Below the pieces are notes generated by a model. The model worked only from the letters and a program-made list of their open reading frames with translations. It was not told the DNA's origin and ran no database searches. The position numbers and the translations under genes were made by a program. Positions 12,563-26,990 of a stretch of DNA of 64,000 nucleotides are shown here, one piece after another; position 1 is the first letter of the stretch, and every line of letters begins with the position of its first letter. The DNA comes from Inia geoffrensis (lineage: Eukaryota; Chordata; Mammalia; Artiodactyla; Iniidae), in the NCBI GenBank assembly GCA_036417435.1, contig CM070910.1, positions 72,586,784 through 72,650,783 of the forward strand, written 5' to 3'.

Positions 12563-14978
12563 GACCCTCACCCGAAGCCTTACCCTCACCGGTGACCTAA
12601 TCTTAACCAGTACACCAACACTAAACTGTGCCCTCACACGTACGTTAACCCTATACTGCAGCCGTACCCTAACCTGTACCCTAATCCCTAACCATTCCCT
12701 AACCGTAACCCTAACCCGATCCCTAATCCTGTCCCTCACCCGAAGCCTTACCCACACCCGTGCGCTAATATTAACCAGTACACCAACACTAACTCGTGCG
12801 CTCATATGTACGCTAACCCTTAAGCGTTGTCGTACCCTAAACTGTATCCTAATACCTCCCCATTCAATAACCCTAACCCTAACCCGAATCCTAACCCTGA
12901 CCCTCAACCGAAGCCTTACCCTTACCCATGCCCTAAACTTAATCAATAGTGCAATATTAACCCGTGACCTCACACGTAATCGAACCCTAAACCGTTGCCG
13001 TACACTAACCTGTAACCTAATCCCTCCCCATTGCCTAACCCTAACCCTAACCCCATCCTTAATACTGTCCCTCACACGAAGCCTTACCCTCACCCGTGCC
13101 CTAAACTTAACCGGTACACCAACACTAAACCGTGCCCTCACACGTACGCTAACCCTTAAGCATTGTCGTACCCTAAACTGTACCCTAATCCCTCCCAATT
13201 CCCTAACCCTAACCCTAAACCGAAATCTAACCCTGACAGTCACCCGAAGCTTTACCCTCACCCGTGTCCTAATTTTAACCAGTACATCAACATTAACCCA
13301 TGCCCTCCAACGTAGGCTAATCCGAAACCATTCCCGTAAGCTAAACTGTACCCTAATCCCTCCCCATTCCCTACCCCTAACCCGAATCCTAACACTGACC
13401 CTCACCCGAAGCCTTACCCTGACCGGTGACCTAATCTTAACCAGTACACCAACACTAAAACCTGCTCTCACATGTACGCTAACCCTAAACCGCAGCCGTA
13501 CCCTAGCCTGTACCCTAATCACTCTCCATTCCCTAACCCTAATCCTAACCTGAATCCAAACCCTGACCCTCACCAGAAGCCTTACCCTCACCCGTGACCT
13601 AATCTTAACCAGTACACCAACACTAAACTGCGCCCTCACACGTACGTTAACCCTAAACTGCAGCCGTACCCTAACCAGTACCCTAATCCCTCCCCATTCC
13701 CTAACTCTAAACCTAACCCTAAACCTGACTCTCCCCAGAAGCCTTACATACACCCGTGCCCTAATCTTAATCAATACATCAATACTAACCTGTGCCCTCA
13801 CACGTACACGAACTCTAAACTGTTGCCGTACAGTAACCGGTAACCTAATCCCTCCCCATTTCCTAACCCTACACCTAACACGAACCCTAATCCTGTCCCT
13901 CACCCGAAGCCTTACCCTCACCCGTGCCCTAATCTTAACCATTACACCAACACTAACACTTGCCCTCACACGTACGCCAACCCTTAAGCGTTGTAGTACA
14001 TTAAACTCTACCCGAATCCCTCCCCATTCCCTAACACTAACCCTAAGCCGAATCCTAACCCTGACCCAAAACCGAAGCCTTACTCTCACCGGTGACCTAA
14101 TCTTAACCAGTACACCAACACTATATCATGCCCTCACACGTACTCTTCCCCTAAACCGCAGCAGTACCCTTAACCTGCACCCTAATCACTCTCCATTCCC
14201 TAACCCTAACCCTAATCCGAACCCTAACCCTGACAGTCACCCGAAGCTTTACCCTCACTCGTGCCCTAATTTTAACCAGTACATAAACACTAACACAGGC
14301 TCCACAACGTAGGCTAACCCTAAACCGTTGCCGTATCCTAACCTGTACCCTGATCCCTCCCCATTGCCGAACCCTAACCCTAATCCGATCCCTAATCCTG
14401 TCCCTCAACTGAAGCCTTACAGTCACCCGTGACCTAATCTTAACCAGTACACCAGCACTAACTCGTGCCCTCACACGTACGCTAACCCTTAAGTGTTGTC
14501 GTACCTTAAACTGTACCCTAATCCCTCCCCATTCCCTAACACTAACCCTAACGCAAATCCTAACCCTGACTCTCACCCGAAACCTTACCCTCACACGTTA
14601 CCTAATCTTAACCAGTACACCAACACTAAACCGTGCCATCACACGTACGCTAACACTAAACCGCAGCCGTACCATAAACAGTACCCTAAATCCTCTCCCT
14701 TCCCTAACCATAACGTTAAACCGAACCCTAACCCTGACACTCACCCGAAGCTTTACACTCACCCGTGTCCTAATTTTAACCAGTACATCAACACTAACCA
14801 ATGACCTCCAACGTAGTCTAACACTAAACCGTTGCCGTTCCCTAAACTGTACCCAAATCCGTCCCCGTTGCCTAACACTAAGCCTAACACAATCCCTAGC
14901 CCTGTCCCTCACCCGAAGCCTTACCCTCACCCGTGCCCTAATCTTATCCAGTACACCAACACTAACTCGTGCACTCAC
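12560..14978 (+). repeat. Copy of 5,880-8,298 at offset 6,680 bp
   Basis: The order of monomers and most bases match 5,880-8,298 (for example 5,721-7,409 against 12,401-14,089, and 7,471 against 14,151). The offset of 6,680 is the sum of 4,006 and 2,674, so the two smaller duplications and this one share a history. The match ends near 14,978, where the sequence passes into the large 12.55-kb unit. Confidence 0.75.
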
Positions 14979-17900
14979 ACGTACGCTAACCCTTAAGCGT
15001 TGTCATACCCTAAATTCTACCCTAATCCCTCCTCATTCCCTAACCCTAACCGTAACCCAAACCCTAAACCTGACCTTCACAAGAAGCCTTACACTCACCC
15101 GTGACCTAATCTTAACCAGTAGGCGAGCAATAGCTTGTGCCCTCACACGTACACTAACCATTAATCATTGTCGTTTCCTAAACTGTACCCTAATCTCTCC
15201 CCTTTCCCTAACCCTAACCCTAACACTAATCCTAACTCTGACCTTCACCCGAAGCCCTACCCTCACCCGTGTCCTAATTTTAACCAGTACATCAACACTA
15301 ACCTACACCCTCCAACGTAGCCTAACCCTAAACCGTTGCTGTACCTTAACCTGAACCATAATCCTTCCCCATTGCCTAACCCTAACCCTAACCCGATCCC
15401 TAATCCTGTCCCTCATCCGAAGCCTTACCCTCACGCGTGCCCTAATCTTAACCAGTACACCAACACTAACTCGTGCCCTCACACGTACGCTAACACTTAA
15501 GCGTTGTTGTACCCTAAACTGTACCCTAATCCCTCGCCATTCCCTACCCCTAACCCTAACACCAATACTAACACTGACCCTCACCTGAAGCCTTATCCTC
15601 ACCGGTGACTTAAACTTACCCAGTACACCAAAACTAAACTGTGCCCTCACACATACGCTAACCCTAAACTGCAGCCGTATCCTACCTGTACCCTAATCCC
15701 CCTCCACTCCCTAACCCTAACCCTAACCCAAACCCTAACCCTGACACTCACGAGAAGCTTTACCCTCACCGGTGTCCTAATTTTAACCAGTACATCAACA
15801 CTAACCAATGACCTCCAACGTAGTCTCACACTAAACCATTGCCGTACCCTATCCTGTACCCAAATCCATCCCCGTTGCCTAACACTAACCCTTACACGGT
15901 CCCTAGTTCTGTCCCTCACCCGAATCCTTACACTCACCCGTGCCCTAATCTTTACCAGTACACCAACACTAACTCGTACCCTCACAGGTAGGCTAGCCCT
16001 TAAGGGATGTTGTACCCTAACCTGTACCCTAATCCCTCACCATTCCCTAACCCTAACCCTAACCCAAATCCTAAACCTGAACCTAACCCGAAGCCTTACC
16101 CTCACCCGTGCCCTAATCTTAACCAGTACACCAACACTAACTCGTGCCTTCACACGTGCTCTAACGCTTAAACACTGTCGTACCCTAAACTGTATCCTAA
16201 TCCCTTCCCATTCCCTAACCCTAACCCTAAACAGAATAGTAGCACTGACACTCACCTGAAACCTGACTCTCACACGTGACCTTATCTTAACCAGTACACC
16301 AACAGTAAACTGTGCCCTCACTCGTACACTAACCCTAAACAGCAGCCGTACCCTAACCTGTACCCTAATCCCTCTCCATTCCCTAAACCGAACCCAAACC
16401 TGACACTCACCCGAAGCTTTACCCTCACCCATGTCCTAATTTTAACGAGTACATCAACATTAACCCATGCCATCCAATGTAGGCTAATCCTAAACCATTG
16501 CCATACCCTAACCTGTTCCCTAAACCCTCCGCATTCCCTAACCCAAACCCTGACCCGAATCCTAACCGTGACACTCACCCGAAGCCATACGCTCACCCGT
16601 GACCTAATCTTAATCAGTAAACCAACACTAAACTTTACACTCACACGTACGCTAGCTCTAAGCTGCAGCTGGACCCTAACCTGTACCCTAATCCCTCTCC
16701 ATTCCCTAACCCTAACCCTAACCCGAACACTAAACCTGACACTCACCTGAAGCTTTACCCTCACCCGTGTCCTAATTTTAACCAGTACATCAACACTAAC
16801 CCATGCCCTCCAACGTAGGCTAACCCTAAACCGTTGCCGTACACTAACCTGTACCCTAATCCCTCCCCATTTCCTAACACTAACCCTAAACGAAACCCTA
16901 AACCTGACCCTCTTCTGAGGCCTTACCCTCACGCGTGACCTATTCTTAACCAGTACACCATCATTAACTGGTGCCCTCACACATACGTTAAACCTTAAGC
17001 GTTGTCGTACCCTAAACTGTTCCCAAACCACTCCCCATTCACTAACCCAAACCCTAACCCGAATCCGAACCCTGACCCGCACCGAAGCCTTACCCTCACC
17101 AATGCCCTAATCTTAACCTGTACACCAAAACTAACTCATAGCCTCACACGTACGCTAACCCTTAAGCGTTGTCGTTCCCTAAACTGTATCCAAATCCCTC
17201 CCCATTCCCTAACCCTAACCCTAACACGAATCCTAAACCTGACCCTCACCCGAAGCCTTACCCTCCCCCGTGCCCTAATCTTAACCAGTACACCAACACT
17301 AACTCGTGCCCTCACACGTACGCTAACACTTAAGCGTTGTTGTACACTAAACTGTACCCTAATCCCTCCCCATTCCCTACCCCTAAACCTAACACCAACA
17401 CTAACACTGAACCTCACCCGAAGCATTACCCTCACCGGTGTCCTATTTTTAAACAGTACATCAAAACCTACACATGCCCTCCAATGTAGGCAAACCCTCA
17501 ACCGTTGCCATACCCTAACCTGTACCCTAATCCCTCCCCATTGCCAAGACTTAACCTTAACACGATACCTAATCCTGTCCCTCACCGAAGCCTTACACTC
17601 ACCCGTGCCCTAAACTTAACCAGTACACCAACAATAACTTGTGCCCTCACACATACACTAACCGTTAAGTGTTGTCGTACCCTAAACTATACCCTAATCC
17701 CACCCCATTCCCTAACCCTAACCCTAACCTGAAATCAAACCCTGACCCTCACCCGAAGCCTTACCCTCACCCGTGACCTAATCTTAACCAGTACACCAAC
17801 ACTAAACTGTGCCCTCACACGTACGTTAACCGTATACTGCAGCCGTACCCTAACCTGTACCCTAATCCCTCCCCATTCCCTAACCGTAACCCTAACCCGA

Positions 17901-20900
17901 TCCCTAATCCTGTCCCTCACCCGAAGCCTTACCCACACCCGTGCCCTAATATTAACCAGTACACCAACACTAACTCTTGCGCTCATATGTACGCTAACCC
18001 TTAAGCGTTGTCGTACCCTAAACTGTATCCTAATACCTCCCCTTTCACTAACACTAACCGTAACCCAAATCCTAACCCTGACCCTCAACCGAAGCCTTAC
18101 CCTCTCCCGTGCCCTAATCTTAACCAGCACACCAACACTAAACCGCGCCCTCAAACGTACGCTAACCGTAAACCGCAGCCGTACCTTAAACTGTACCCTA
18201 ATCCTTCTCCTTTAGCCTACCCTAACCCTAACCCGAACCCTAACGCTTACACTCAACAGAAGCTTTACCGTCTTCAGTGTCCTAATTTTAACCAGGACAT
18301 CATCAGTAACCCATGTCCTCCAACGTAGGCTAACCCGAAACCGTTGCCGTACCCAACCTGTACTCTAATCCCTCCCCATTCCCTAACCCTAACCTTAACT
18401 CAAACCCTAAAAATCACCCTCTTCCGAGGTCTTACCATCACTCGTGACCTGATCTTAACCACTACACCAACACTAACTCGTGCCCTCACACGTACGCTAA
18501 CTCTTAAGCATTGTTGTATGCTAAACTGTACCCTAAGCCCTCTCCATTCCCTAACAGTAACCCTAACCCGAATCCTTACCCTGACCTTCACCCGAAGCCT
18601 TACCCTCAACCGTGCCTTAAACTTTACCAGTTCACCAACACTAACTCGTGACCTCACACGTACGCTAACCCTTAAGCACTGTCGTACCCTAAACTGTACC
18701 CTACTCCCTCCCCATTCCCTAACACTACCCCTAACCCGAAACGTAACCCTGACACTCACCCGAAGCTTTACCCTCACCCGTTTCCTAATATTAACCAGTA
18801 TATCAACGCTAACCCATGCCCTCCAACGTAGGCTAACCCTAAACCTTTGCCCTACCCTAACCTGTACCCTCATCCTTCCCCATTCCATAACCCTAACCCT
18901 AACCCAAACCCTAAACCTGACCCTCTTCTGAGGCCTTACCCTCACCCGTGCCCTAAACTTAACAACTACACCAACACTAACTCGTCCCTTCACAGGTACG
19001 CTACCCCTTAAGCACTGTCGTACCCTAAACTGTACCCTAATACCTACCCATTTGCTAACCCTATCCCTAACCCTAATCCTAACCCTTAACATAACCCAAA
19101 TCCCTACCCTCACCCGTGACCTAATCTTAACCTAGTACAACAACACTAAACCATACCCTCACACGTACGCTAACCCTAAACCGCAGCCATACCATAACCT
19201 GTACCCTAATCCCTCTCCATTCCCTAACCCTAACCCTAAACCGAACCCTAACCCTGACAGTCACCCGAAACTTTACCCTCATCCGTGTCCTAATTTTAAC
19301 CAGTACATCAACACTAATCCATGCCCTCCAACGTAAGCTAACCCTAAACTGTTGCTGGACCCTAACCTGTACCCTAATCCCTCCCCATTCCTTAACCCTA
19401 ACCCTAACCCGAATCCTAACCCTGACCCTCACCCGAAGCCCTACCCTCATGCGTGGCCTAATCGTAACCAGTACACCAACACTAGCTCGTCCCCTCACAC
19501 GTACGCTAACCCTTAAGCGTTGCCGTACCCTAAACTCTACCCTAATTCCTCCCCATTCCCCAACCCTAACCCTAACCCAAACCCTAATCCTGACCTTCAC
19601 AAGAAGCCTTACACTCACCCGTGACCTAATCTTAACCAGTACACGAGCAATAACTCGTGCCCTCACACGTACACTAACCATTAATCATTGTCGTTTCCTA
19701 AACTGTACCCTAATCTCTCCCCATTCCCTAACCCTAACCCTAACACTAATCCTAACCCTGGCCCTCAACCAAAGCCTTACCCTCATCCGTGCCCTAATCT
19801 TAACCAGCACACCAACACTAAACCGTGACCTCACACGCACGCTAACCCTAAAACACAGCCGTACCCTAAACTGTACCCTAATCCTTCTCCATTAACCTAC
19901 GCTAACCCTAACCCGAACCCTAACGCTGACACTCAACAGAAGCTTTACCCTCTCCAGTGTCCTAATTTTAACCAGTACATCAACACTAACCCATGCCCTC
20001 CAACGTAGGCTAACCCGAAACCGTTGCCGTACCCAACCTGTACCCTAATCCCTCCCCATTCCCTAACCCTAACCTTAACCCAAACCCTAAAAATGACCCT
20101 CTTCCGAGGTCTTACCCTCACTCGTGCCCTGATCTTAACCAGTACACCGACACTAACTCGTGCTCTCACACGTACGCTAACCCTTAAGCGTTGTCGTACC
20201 CTAAATTCTACCCTAATCCCTCCCCATTCCCTAACCCTAACCCTAACCCAAACCTGACCTTCACAAGAAGGCTTACACTCACCCGTGACCTAATCTTAAC
20301 CAGTAGGCTAGCAATAACTTGTGCCCTCACACGTACACTAACCATTAATCATTGTCGTTTCCTAAACTGTACCCTAATCTCTCCCCATTCCCTAACCCTA
20401 ACCCTAACACTAATCCTAACTCTGACCTTCACCCGAAGCCCTACCCTCACCCGTGTCCTAATTTTAACCAGTACATCAACACTAACCTATGCCCTCCAAC
20501 GTAGGCTAACCCTAAACCGTTGCTGTACCTTAACCTGAACCATAATCCTTCCCAATTGCCTAACCCTAACCCTAACCCGATCCCTAATCCTGTCCCTCAC
20601 CCGAAGCCTTACCCTCACGCGTGCCCTAATCTTAACCAGTACACCAACACTAACTCGTGCCCTCACACGTACGCTAACACTTAAGCGTTGTTGTACCCTA
20701 AACTGTACCCTAATCCCTCGCCATTCCCTACCCCTAACCCTAACACCAATACTAACACTGACCCGCACCTGAAGCCTTATCCTCACCGGTGACTTAAACT
20801 TACCCAGTACACCAAAACTAAACAGCGCCCTCACACGTACGCTAACCCTAAACTGCAGCCGTATCCTACCTGTACCCTAATCCCCCTCCACTCCCTAACC

Positions 20901-23900
20901 CTCACCCTAACCCTAACCCAAACCCTAACTCTTACACTCACGAGAAGCTTTACCCTCACCGGTGTCCTAATTTTAACCAGTACATCAACACTAACCAATG
21001 ACCTCCAACGTAGTCTAACACTAAACCATTGCCGTACCCTAACCTGTACCCAAATCCGTCCCCGTTGCCTAACACTAACCCTTACACGATCCCTAGTTCT
21101 GTCCCTCACCCGAATCCTTACACTAACTCGTGCCCTAATCTTAACCAGTACACCAACACTAACTCGTATCATCACCCGTACGCAAACCCTTAAGGGATGT
21201 TGTACCCTAACCTGTACCCTAATCCCTCACCATTCCCTAACCCAACACAAACCCAAATCCTAAACCTGACCCTCTTCTGAGGCTTAACCCTCACCCGTGC
21301 CCTAATCTTGACTAGTACACCAACACTAACTCGTGCACTCACACGTACGCTAACCCTTAAGCGTTGCAGTACCCTAAACTCTAACCTAATCCCTCCCCAT
21401 TAACTAACCCTAACCCTAACCCGAACCCTAACCCTGGCACTACCCGAAACTTTACCCTCACCCGTGTCCTCATTTTATCTAGTACCTCAACACTAACCCA
21501 TGCCCTCCAACGTAGGCTAACCCTAAACCGTTGCCATAGCCTAACCTGTACCCAAAACCCTCCCCATTCCCTATCCTTAACCCTAACCAGAACCCTGAAC
21601 CTGAACCTCTTCTGAGGCCTTACACTCACCCGTGCCCTAATCTTAACCAGTTCACCAACACTAACTTGTGCCCTCACACGTACGCTAACCCTTAAGTGCT
21701 GTGGTACCCTTAACTGTACCCAAATCCCTCCCCATTAACTAACCCTAACCCTAACCCGATCCCTAACCCTGACACTTACACGAAACCTTACCCTAACCCA
21801 TGTCCTAATTTTAACTAGTACCTCAACACTAACCCATGCCCCTCAACGTAGGCTAACCCTAAACCGTTGCGATAACCTAACCTGTACCCTAATCCCTCCC
21901 CATTCCCTAACCCTAACCCTAACCCAAACCCTAAACCTGAACCTCTTCCGAGGCCTCACACTCACCCGTGCCCCAATCTTAACCAGTTCATCAACACTAA
22001 CTCGTCCCCTCACAGGTACGCTACCCCTTAAGCGCTGTCGTACCCTAAACTGTACCCGAATACCTCCCCATTTGCTAACCCTATCCCTAAACCTAATCCT
22101 AACCCTTAACATAACCCAAAGCCCTACCCTCACCCATGCCCTAATCTTAACCAGTACACCAGCACTAACTCGTGCCCTCACACGTACGCTAACCCTTAAG
22201 TGTTGTCGTACATTAAAATGTACCCTAATCCCTCCCCATTCCCTAACACTAACCCTAACGCGAATCCTAACCCTGACTCTCACCCGAAGCCTTTCCGTCA
22301 CACGTGACCTAATCTTAACCAGTACACCAACACTAAACCGTGCCATCACACGTACGCTAACACTAAACCGCAGCCGTACCACAACCAGTACCCTAAATCC
22401 TCTCCCTTCCCTAACCATAACCTTAAACCGAACCCTAACCCTGACACTCACCTGAAGCTTTACACTCACCCGTGTCCTAATTTTAACCAGTACATTAACA
22501 CTAACCAAGGACCTCCAACGTAGACTAACATTAAACCATTGCCGTTCCCTAAACTGTACCCAAATCCGTCCCCGTTGCCTAACACTAACCCTAACACAAT
22601 CCCTAGTCCTGTCCTTCACCCGAAGCCTTACCCTCACCCGTGCCCTAATCTTAACCAGTACACTAACACTAACTGGTGCCCTCACACGTTCGCTAGCCCT
22701 TAAGTGATGTTGTACCCTAACCTGTACCCTAATCCCTCCCCATTCCCTAACCCTAACCCTAACCCAAATCCAAAACCTGACCCTCTTCCGAGGCCTTACC
22801 CTCACCCGTGCCCTAATCTTAACTAGTACACCAACAATAACTTGTGCCCTCACATGTACGCTAACCCTTAAGCGTTGTCGTACCCTAAACTGTACCCTAA
22901 ACCCTCCCCATTCCTTAACCCTAAAACGAATCTTAACCCTGACCCTAACCCGAAGCCTTACCCTCACCCGTGCCCTAAACTTAATCAATACAGCAATATT
23001 AACCCGTGACCTCACACGTACACGAACCCTAAACCGTTGCCGTACACTAACCTGTAACCTAATCCCTCTCCATTGCCTAACCCTCACCCGATCCCTAATC
23101 CTGTCCCTCACACGAAGCCTTATCCTCACCCATGAACTAAACTTAACCAGTACACCAACACTAACTCGTGCCCTCACACTTACGCTAACCCTAAAGCATT
23201 GTCGTACCCTAAACTGTACCCTAATCCCTCCCCATTCCCTAACCCTAACCCTAACCCGAACCCTAACCCTGACACTCACACGAAACCTTACCCTAACCCG
23301 TGTCCTAATTTTAACTAGTAACTCAACACTAACCCATGCCTCCCAATGTAGGCTAACCCTAAACCGTTGTGATAACCTAACCTGTACCCTAATCCCTCCC
23401 CATTCCCTAACTCTAACCCTAACCCAGTCCCTAAACCTGAACCTCTTCCGAGGCCTCACATTCACCCGTGCCCCAATCTTAACCAGTTCACCAACACTAA
23501 CTCGTCCCTTTACAGGAACGATACCCCTTAAGCGCTGTCGTACCCTAAAATGTACCCTAATACCTCCCCGTTTGCTAACCCTTACCCTAACCTTAATCCT
23601 AACACTTAACGTAACCCAAAGCCTTACCCTCACCCGTGACCTAATCTTAACCAGTAAACAAACACTAAACTTTTCACTCACATGTACGCTAGCTCTAAAC
23701 CTCAGACATACTCTAACCTGTACCCTAATCCTTCTCCATTCCCTAACTCTAACCCTAACCCGAACACTAAACCTGACACTCACCCGAAGCTTTACCCTCA
23801 CCCGTGTTCTAATTTTAACCAGTACATGAACAGTAATCCATGCCCTCCAACGTAGGCTAACACTAAACCGTTGCGGACACTAACCTGTACCCTAATCCCT

Positions 23901-26900
23901 CCCCATTGCCAAGCCTTAACCTTAACACGATCCCTAATCCTGTCCCTCAGCTGAAGCCTTACCCTCACCCTTGCCCTAATCATAACCAGTACACCAGCAC
24001 CAAGTCGTGCCGTCACACGTACGTTAACCCTTAAGTGTTGTCGTACCTTAAACTGTACCCTAATCCCTCCCCATTCCCTAACACTAACCCTACCCCGAAT
24101 CCTAACCCTGACCCTTACCCGAAGCCTTACCCTCACACGTGACCTAATCTTACCCAGTACACCAACACTAAACCGTGCCATCACACGTAAGCTAACACTA
24201 AACGACAGCCGTACCATAACCAGTACCCAAATCCCTCTCCCTTCCCTAACCATAACCTTAAACAGAACCCTAACCCTGACACTCACCCGAAGCTTTACAC
24301 TCACCCTTGTCCTAATTTTAACCAGTACATCAACACTAACCAATGACCTCCAACGTAGTCTAACACTAAACCGTTGTCGTTCCCTAACCTGTACCCAAAT
24401 CCGTCCCCGTTGCCTATCACTAACCCTAACACGATCCCTAGTCCTGTCCCTCACCCGAAGCCTTACCCTCACCCGTGCCGTACTATTAACCAGTACACCA
24501 ACACTACCTCGTGCCCTCACACGTACGCTAACCCTTAAGGGATGTTGTACCCTAACCTGTACCCTAATCCCTCCCCATTCCCTAACCCTAACCCTAAACC
24601 AAATCTTAAACCTGAACCTCTTCTGACGCCGTACCCTCATCTGTGGCCTAATCTTAACTAGTAAACCAACACTAACTTTTGCCCTCACACGTACGCTAAC
24701 CCTTAAGCTTTGTCATACCCTAAACTGTACCCTAAACCCTCCCCATTCCCTAACCCTAACCCTAACCCGAATCCTAACCCTGACCCAAACCCGAAGCCTT
24801 ACCCTCACCCGTGCCCTAAACTTAATCAATAAATCAATATTAACCCTTGACCTCACACGTACACGAACCCTAAACCGTTGCCGTACAGTAACCGGTAACC
24901 TAATACTTCCCCATTTCCTAACCCTAACCCTAACACGATCCCTAATCCTGTCCCTCACCCGAAGCCTTACCTTCACCCGAGCCCTAATCTTAACCAGTAC
25001 ACCAACACTAACTCATGCCCTCACACGTACGCCAATGCTTAAGCTTTGTCGTACATTAAACTCTACCCGAATCCCTCCCCATTCCCTAACACTAACCCTA
25101 ACCCGAATCCTAACCCTGACCCTCACCTGAAGCCTTACCCTCACCGGTGACCTAATCTTAACCAGTACACCAACACTAAAACGTGCTCTCACATGTACGC
25201 TAACCCTAAACCGCAGCCGTACCCTAGCCAGTACCCTAATCACTCTCCATTCCCTACCCCTAACGCTAACCTGAATCCAAACCCTGAACCTCACCCGAAG
25301 CCTTTCCCTCACCCGTGCCTAATCTTAACCAGTACACCAACACTAAACTGTGCCCTCACACGTACGTTAACCCTAAACTGCAGCCGTACCCTAACCTGTA
25401 CCCTAATCCCTCCCCATTCCCTAACACTAAACCTAACCCTAAACCTGTCTCTCCCCAGAAGCCTTACATTCACCTGTGCCCTAATCTTAATCAATACATC
25501 AATATTAACCCGTGCCCTCACACGTACACGAACTATAAACTGTTGCCGTACAATAACCGGTAACATAATCGCTCCCCATTTCCTAACCCTAACCCTAACA
25601 CGATCCCTAATCCTGTCCCTCACCCGAAGCCTTACCCTTACCTGTGCCCTAATCTTAATCAATACATCAATACTAACCCGTGCCGTCACACGTACACGAA
25701 CTCTAAACTGTTGCCGTACCCTAACCTGTACCCTAATCACTCTCCATTCCCTAACCCTAACCCTAGTCCAAACCCTAACCCTGACACTCACCCGAAGCTT
25801 TACCCTCAACCGTGCCCTAATTTTAACCAGTACATCAAGACTAACACAGGCTCTACAACGTAGGCTAAAACTAAACTTTTGCCGAACCCGAACCTGTACC
25901 CTGATCCCTCCCCATTGCCAAACCCTAACCCGATCCCTAATCCTGTCCCTCAACTGAAGCCTTACCCACACCTGTGCCACAATCTTAACCAGTACACCAG
26001 CACTAACTCGTGCCCTCACACGTACGCTAAACCTTAAGCGTTGTCGTACCCTAAATTGTACCCTAATCCCTCCCCATTCCCTAACACTAACCCTAACCCG
26101 AATCCTAACCCTGACCCTCACCCGAAGCCTTACCCTCACACGTGACCAAATCTTAACCAGTACACCAACACTAAACCGTGCCATCACACGTATGCTAACA
26201 CTAAATGGCAGCCGTAACATAACCAGTACAATAATCCCTCTCCCTACCCTAACCATAAACTTAAACCGAACCCTAACCCTGACACTCACCCGAAGCTTTA
26301 CACTCACCCGTGTCCTAATTTTAACCAGTGCATCAACACTAACCAATGACCTCCAACATAGTCTAACACTAAACCATTGCCGTTATCTAACCTGTACCCA
26401 AATCCGTCCCTGTTGCCTAACACTAACACTAACACGATCCCTAATCCTGTCCCTCATGAGAAGAATTACCCTCACCCGTGTCCTAATCTTAACCAGTACA
26501 CCAACACTAACTCGTGCCCTCACACGTACGCTAACCCTTAAGCATTGTCGTACCCTAAACTGTACCCTAATACCTCCCCATTTGCTAACCCTATCCCTAA
26601 CCCTAATCCTAACCCTTAACATAACTCAAAGCCTTACCCTCACCCGTGCCCTAATCTTAACTAGTACACCAACAATAACTTGTGCCCTCACAAGTACGCT
26701 AACACTTAAGCGTTGTCGTACCCTAAACTGTACCCTAAACCCTCCCCATACCCTAACCCTAACCCTAACCCGAATCCTAACCCTGACCCTAACCCGAAGA
26801 CTTACACTCACCCGTGCCCTAAACTTAATCAATACATCAGTATTAACCCGTGACCTCACACGTACACGAACCCTAAACTGTTGCCGTACACTAACCTGTA

Positions 26901-26990
26901 ACCTACTCCCTCCCCATTGCCTAACCCTAACCCTAACACGATCCCTAATCCTGTCCCTCACACGAAGCCTTACCCTCACCCGTGCCCTAA
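14440..26990 (+). repeat. 12.55-kb higher-order unit, copy 1
   Basis: About 75 monomers that are repeated head to tail from 26,991. The offset is 12,553 bp from about 14,440 to 17.0 kb, 12,380 bp to 18,460, and 14,042-14,043 bp from 18,461 to 26,990. The three offsets are explained by a 167-bp and a 6-bp loss in copy 2 near 29.55-29.6 kb, a 1,662-bp segment present only in copy 2, and a single base near 21,437/35,480. It contains copy 4 of the five-copy block (about 16,110-17,735). Confidence 0.9.
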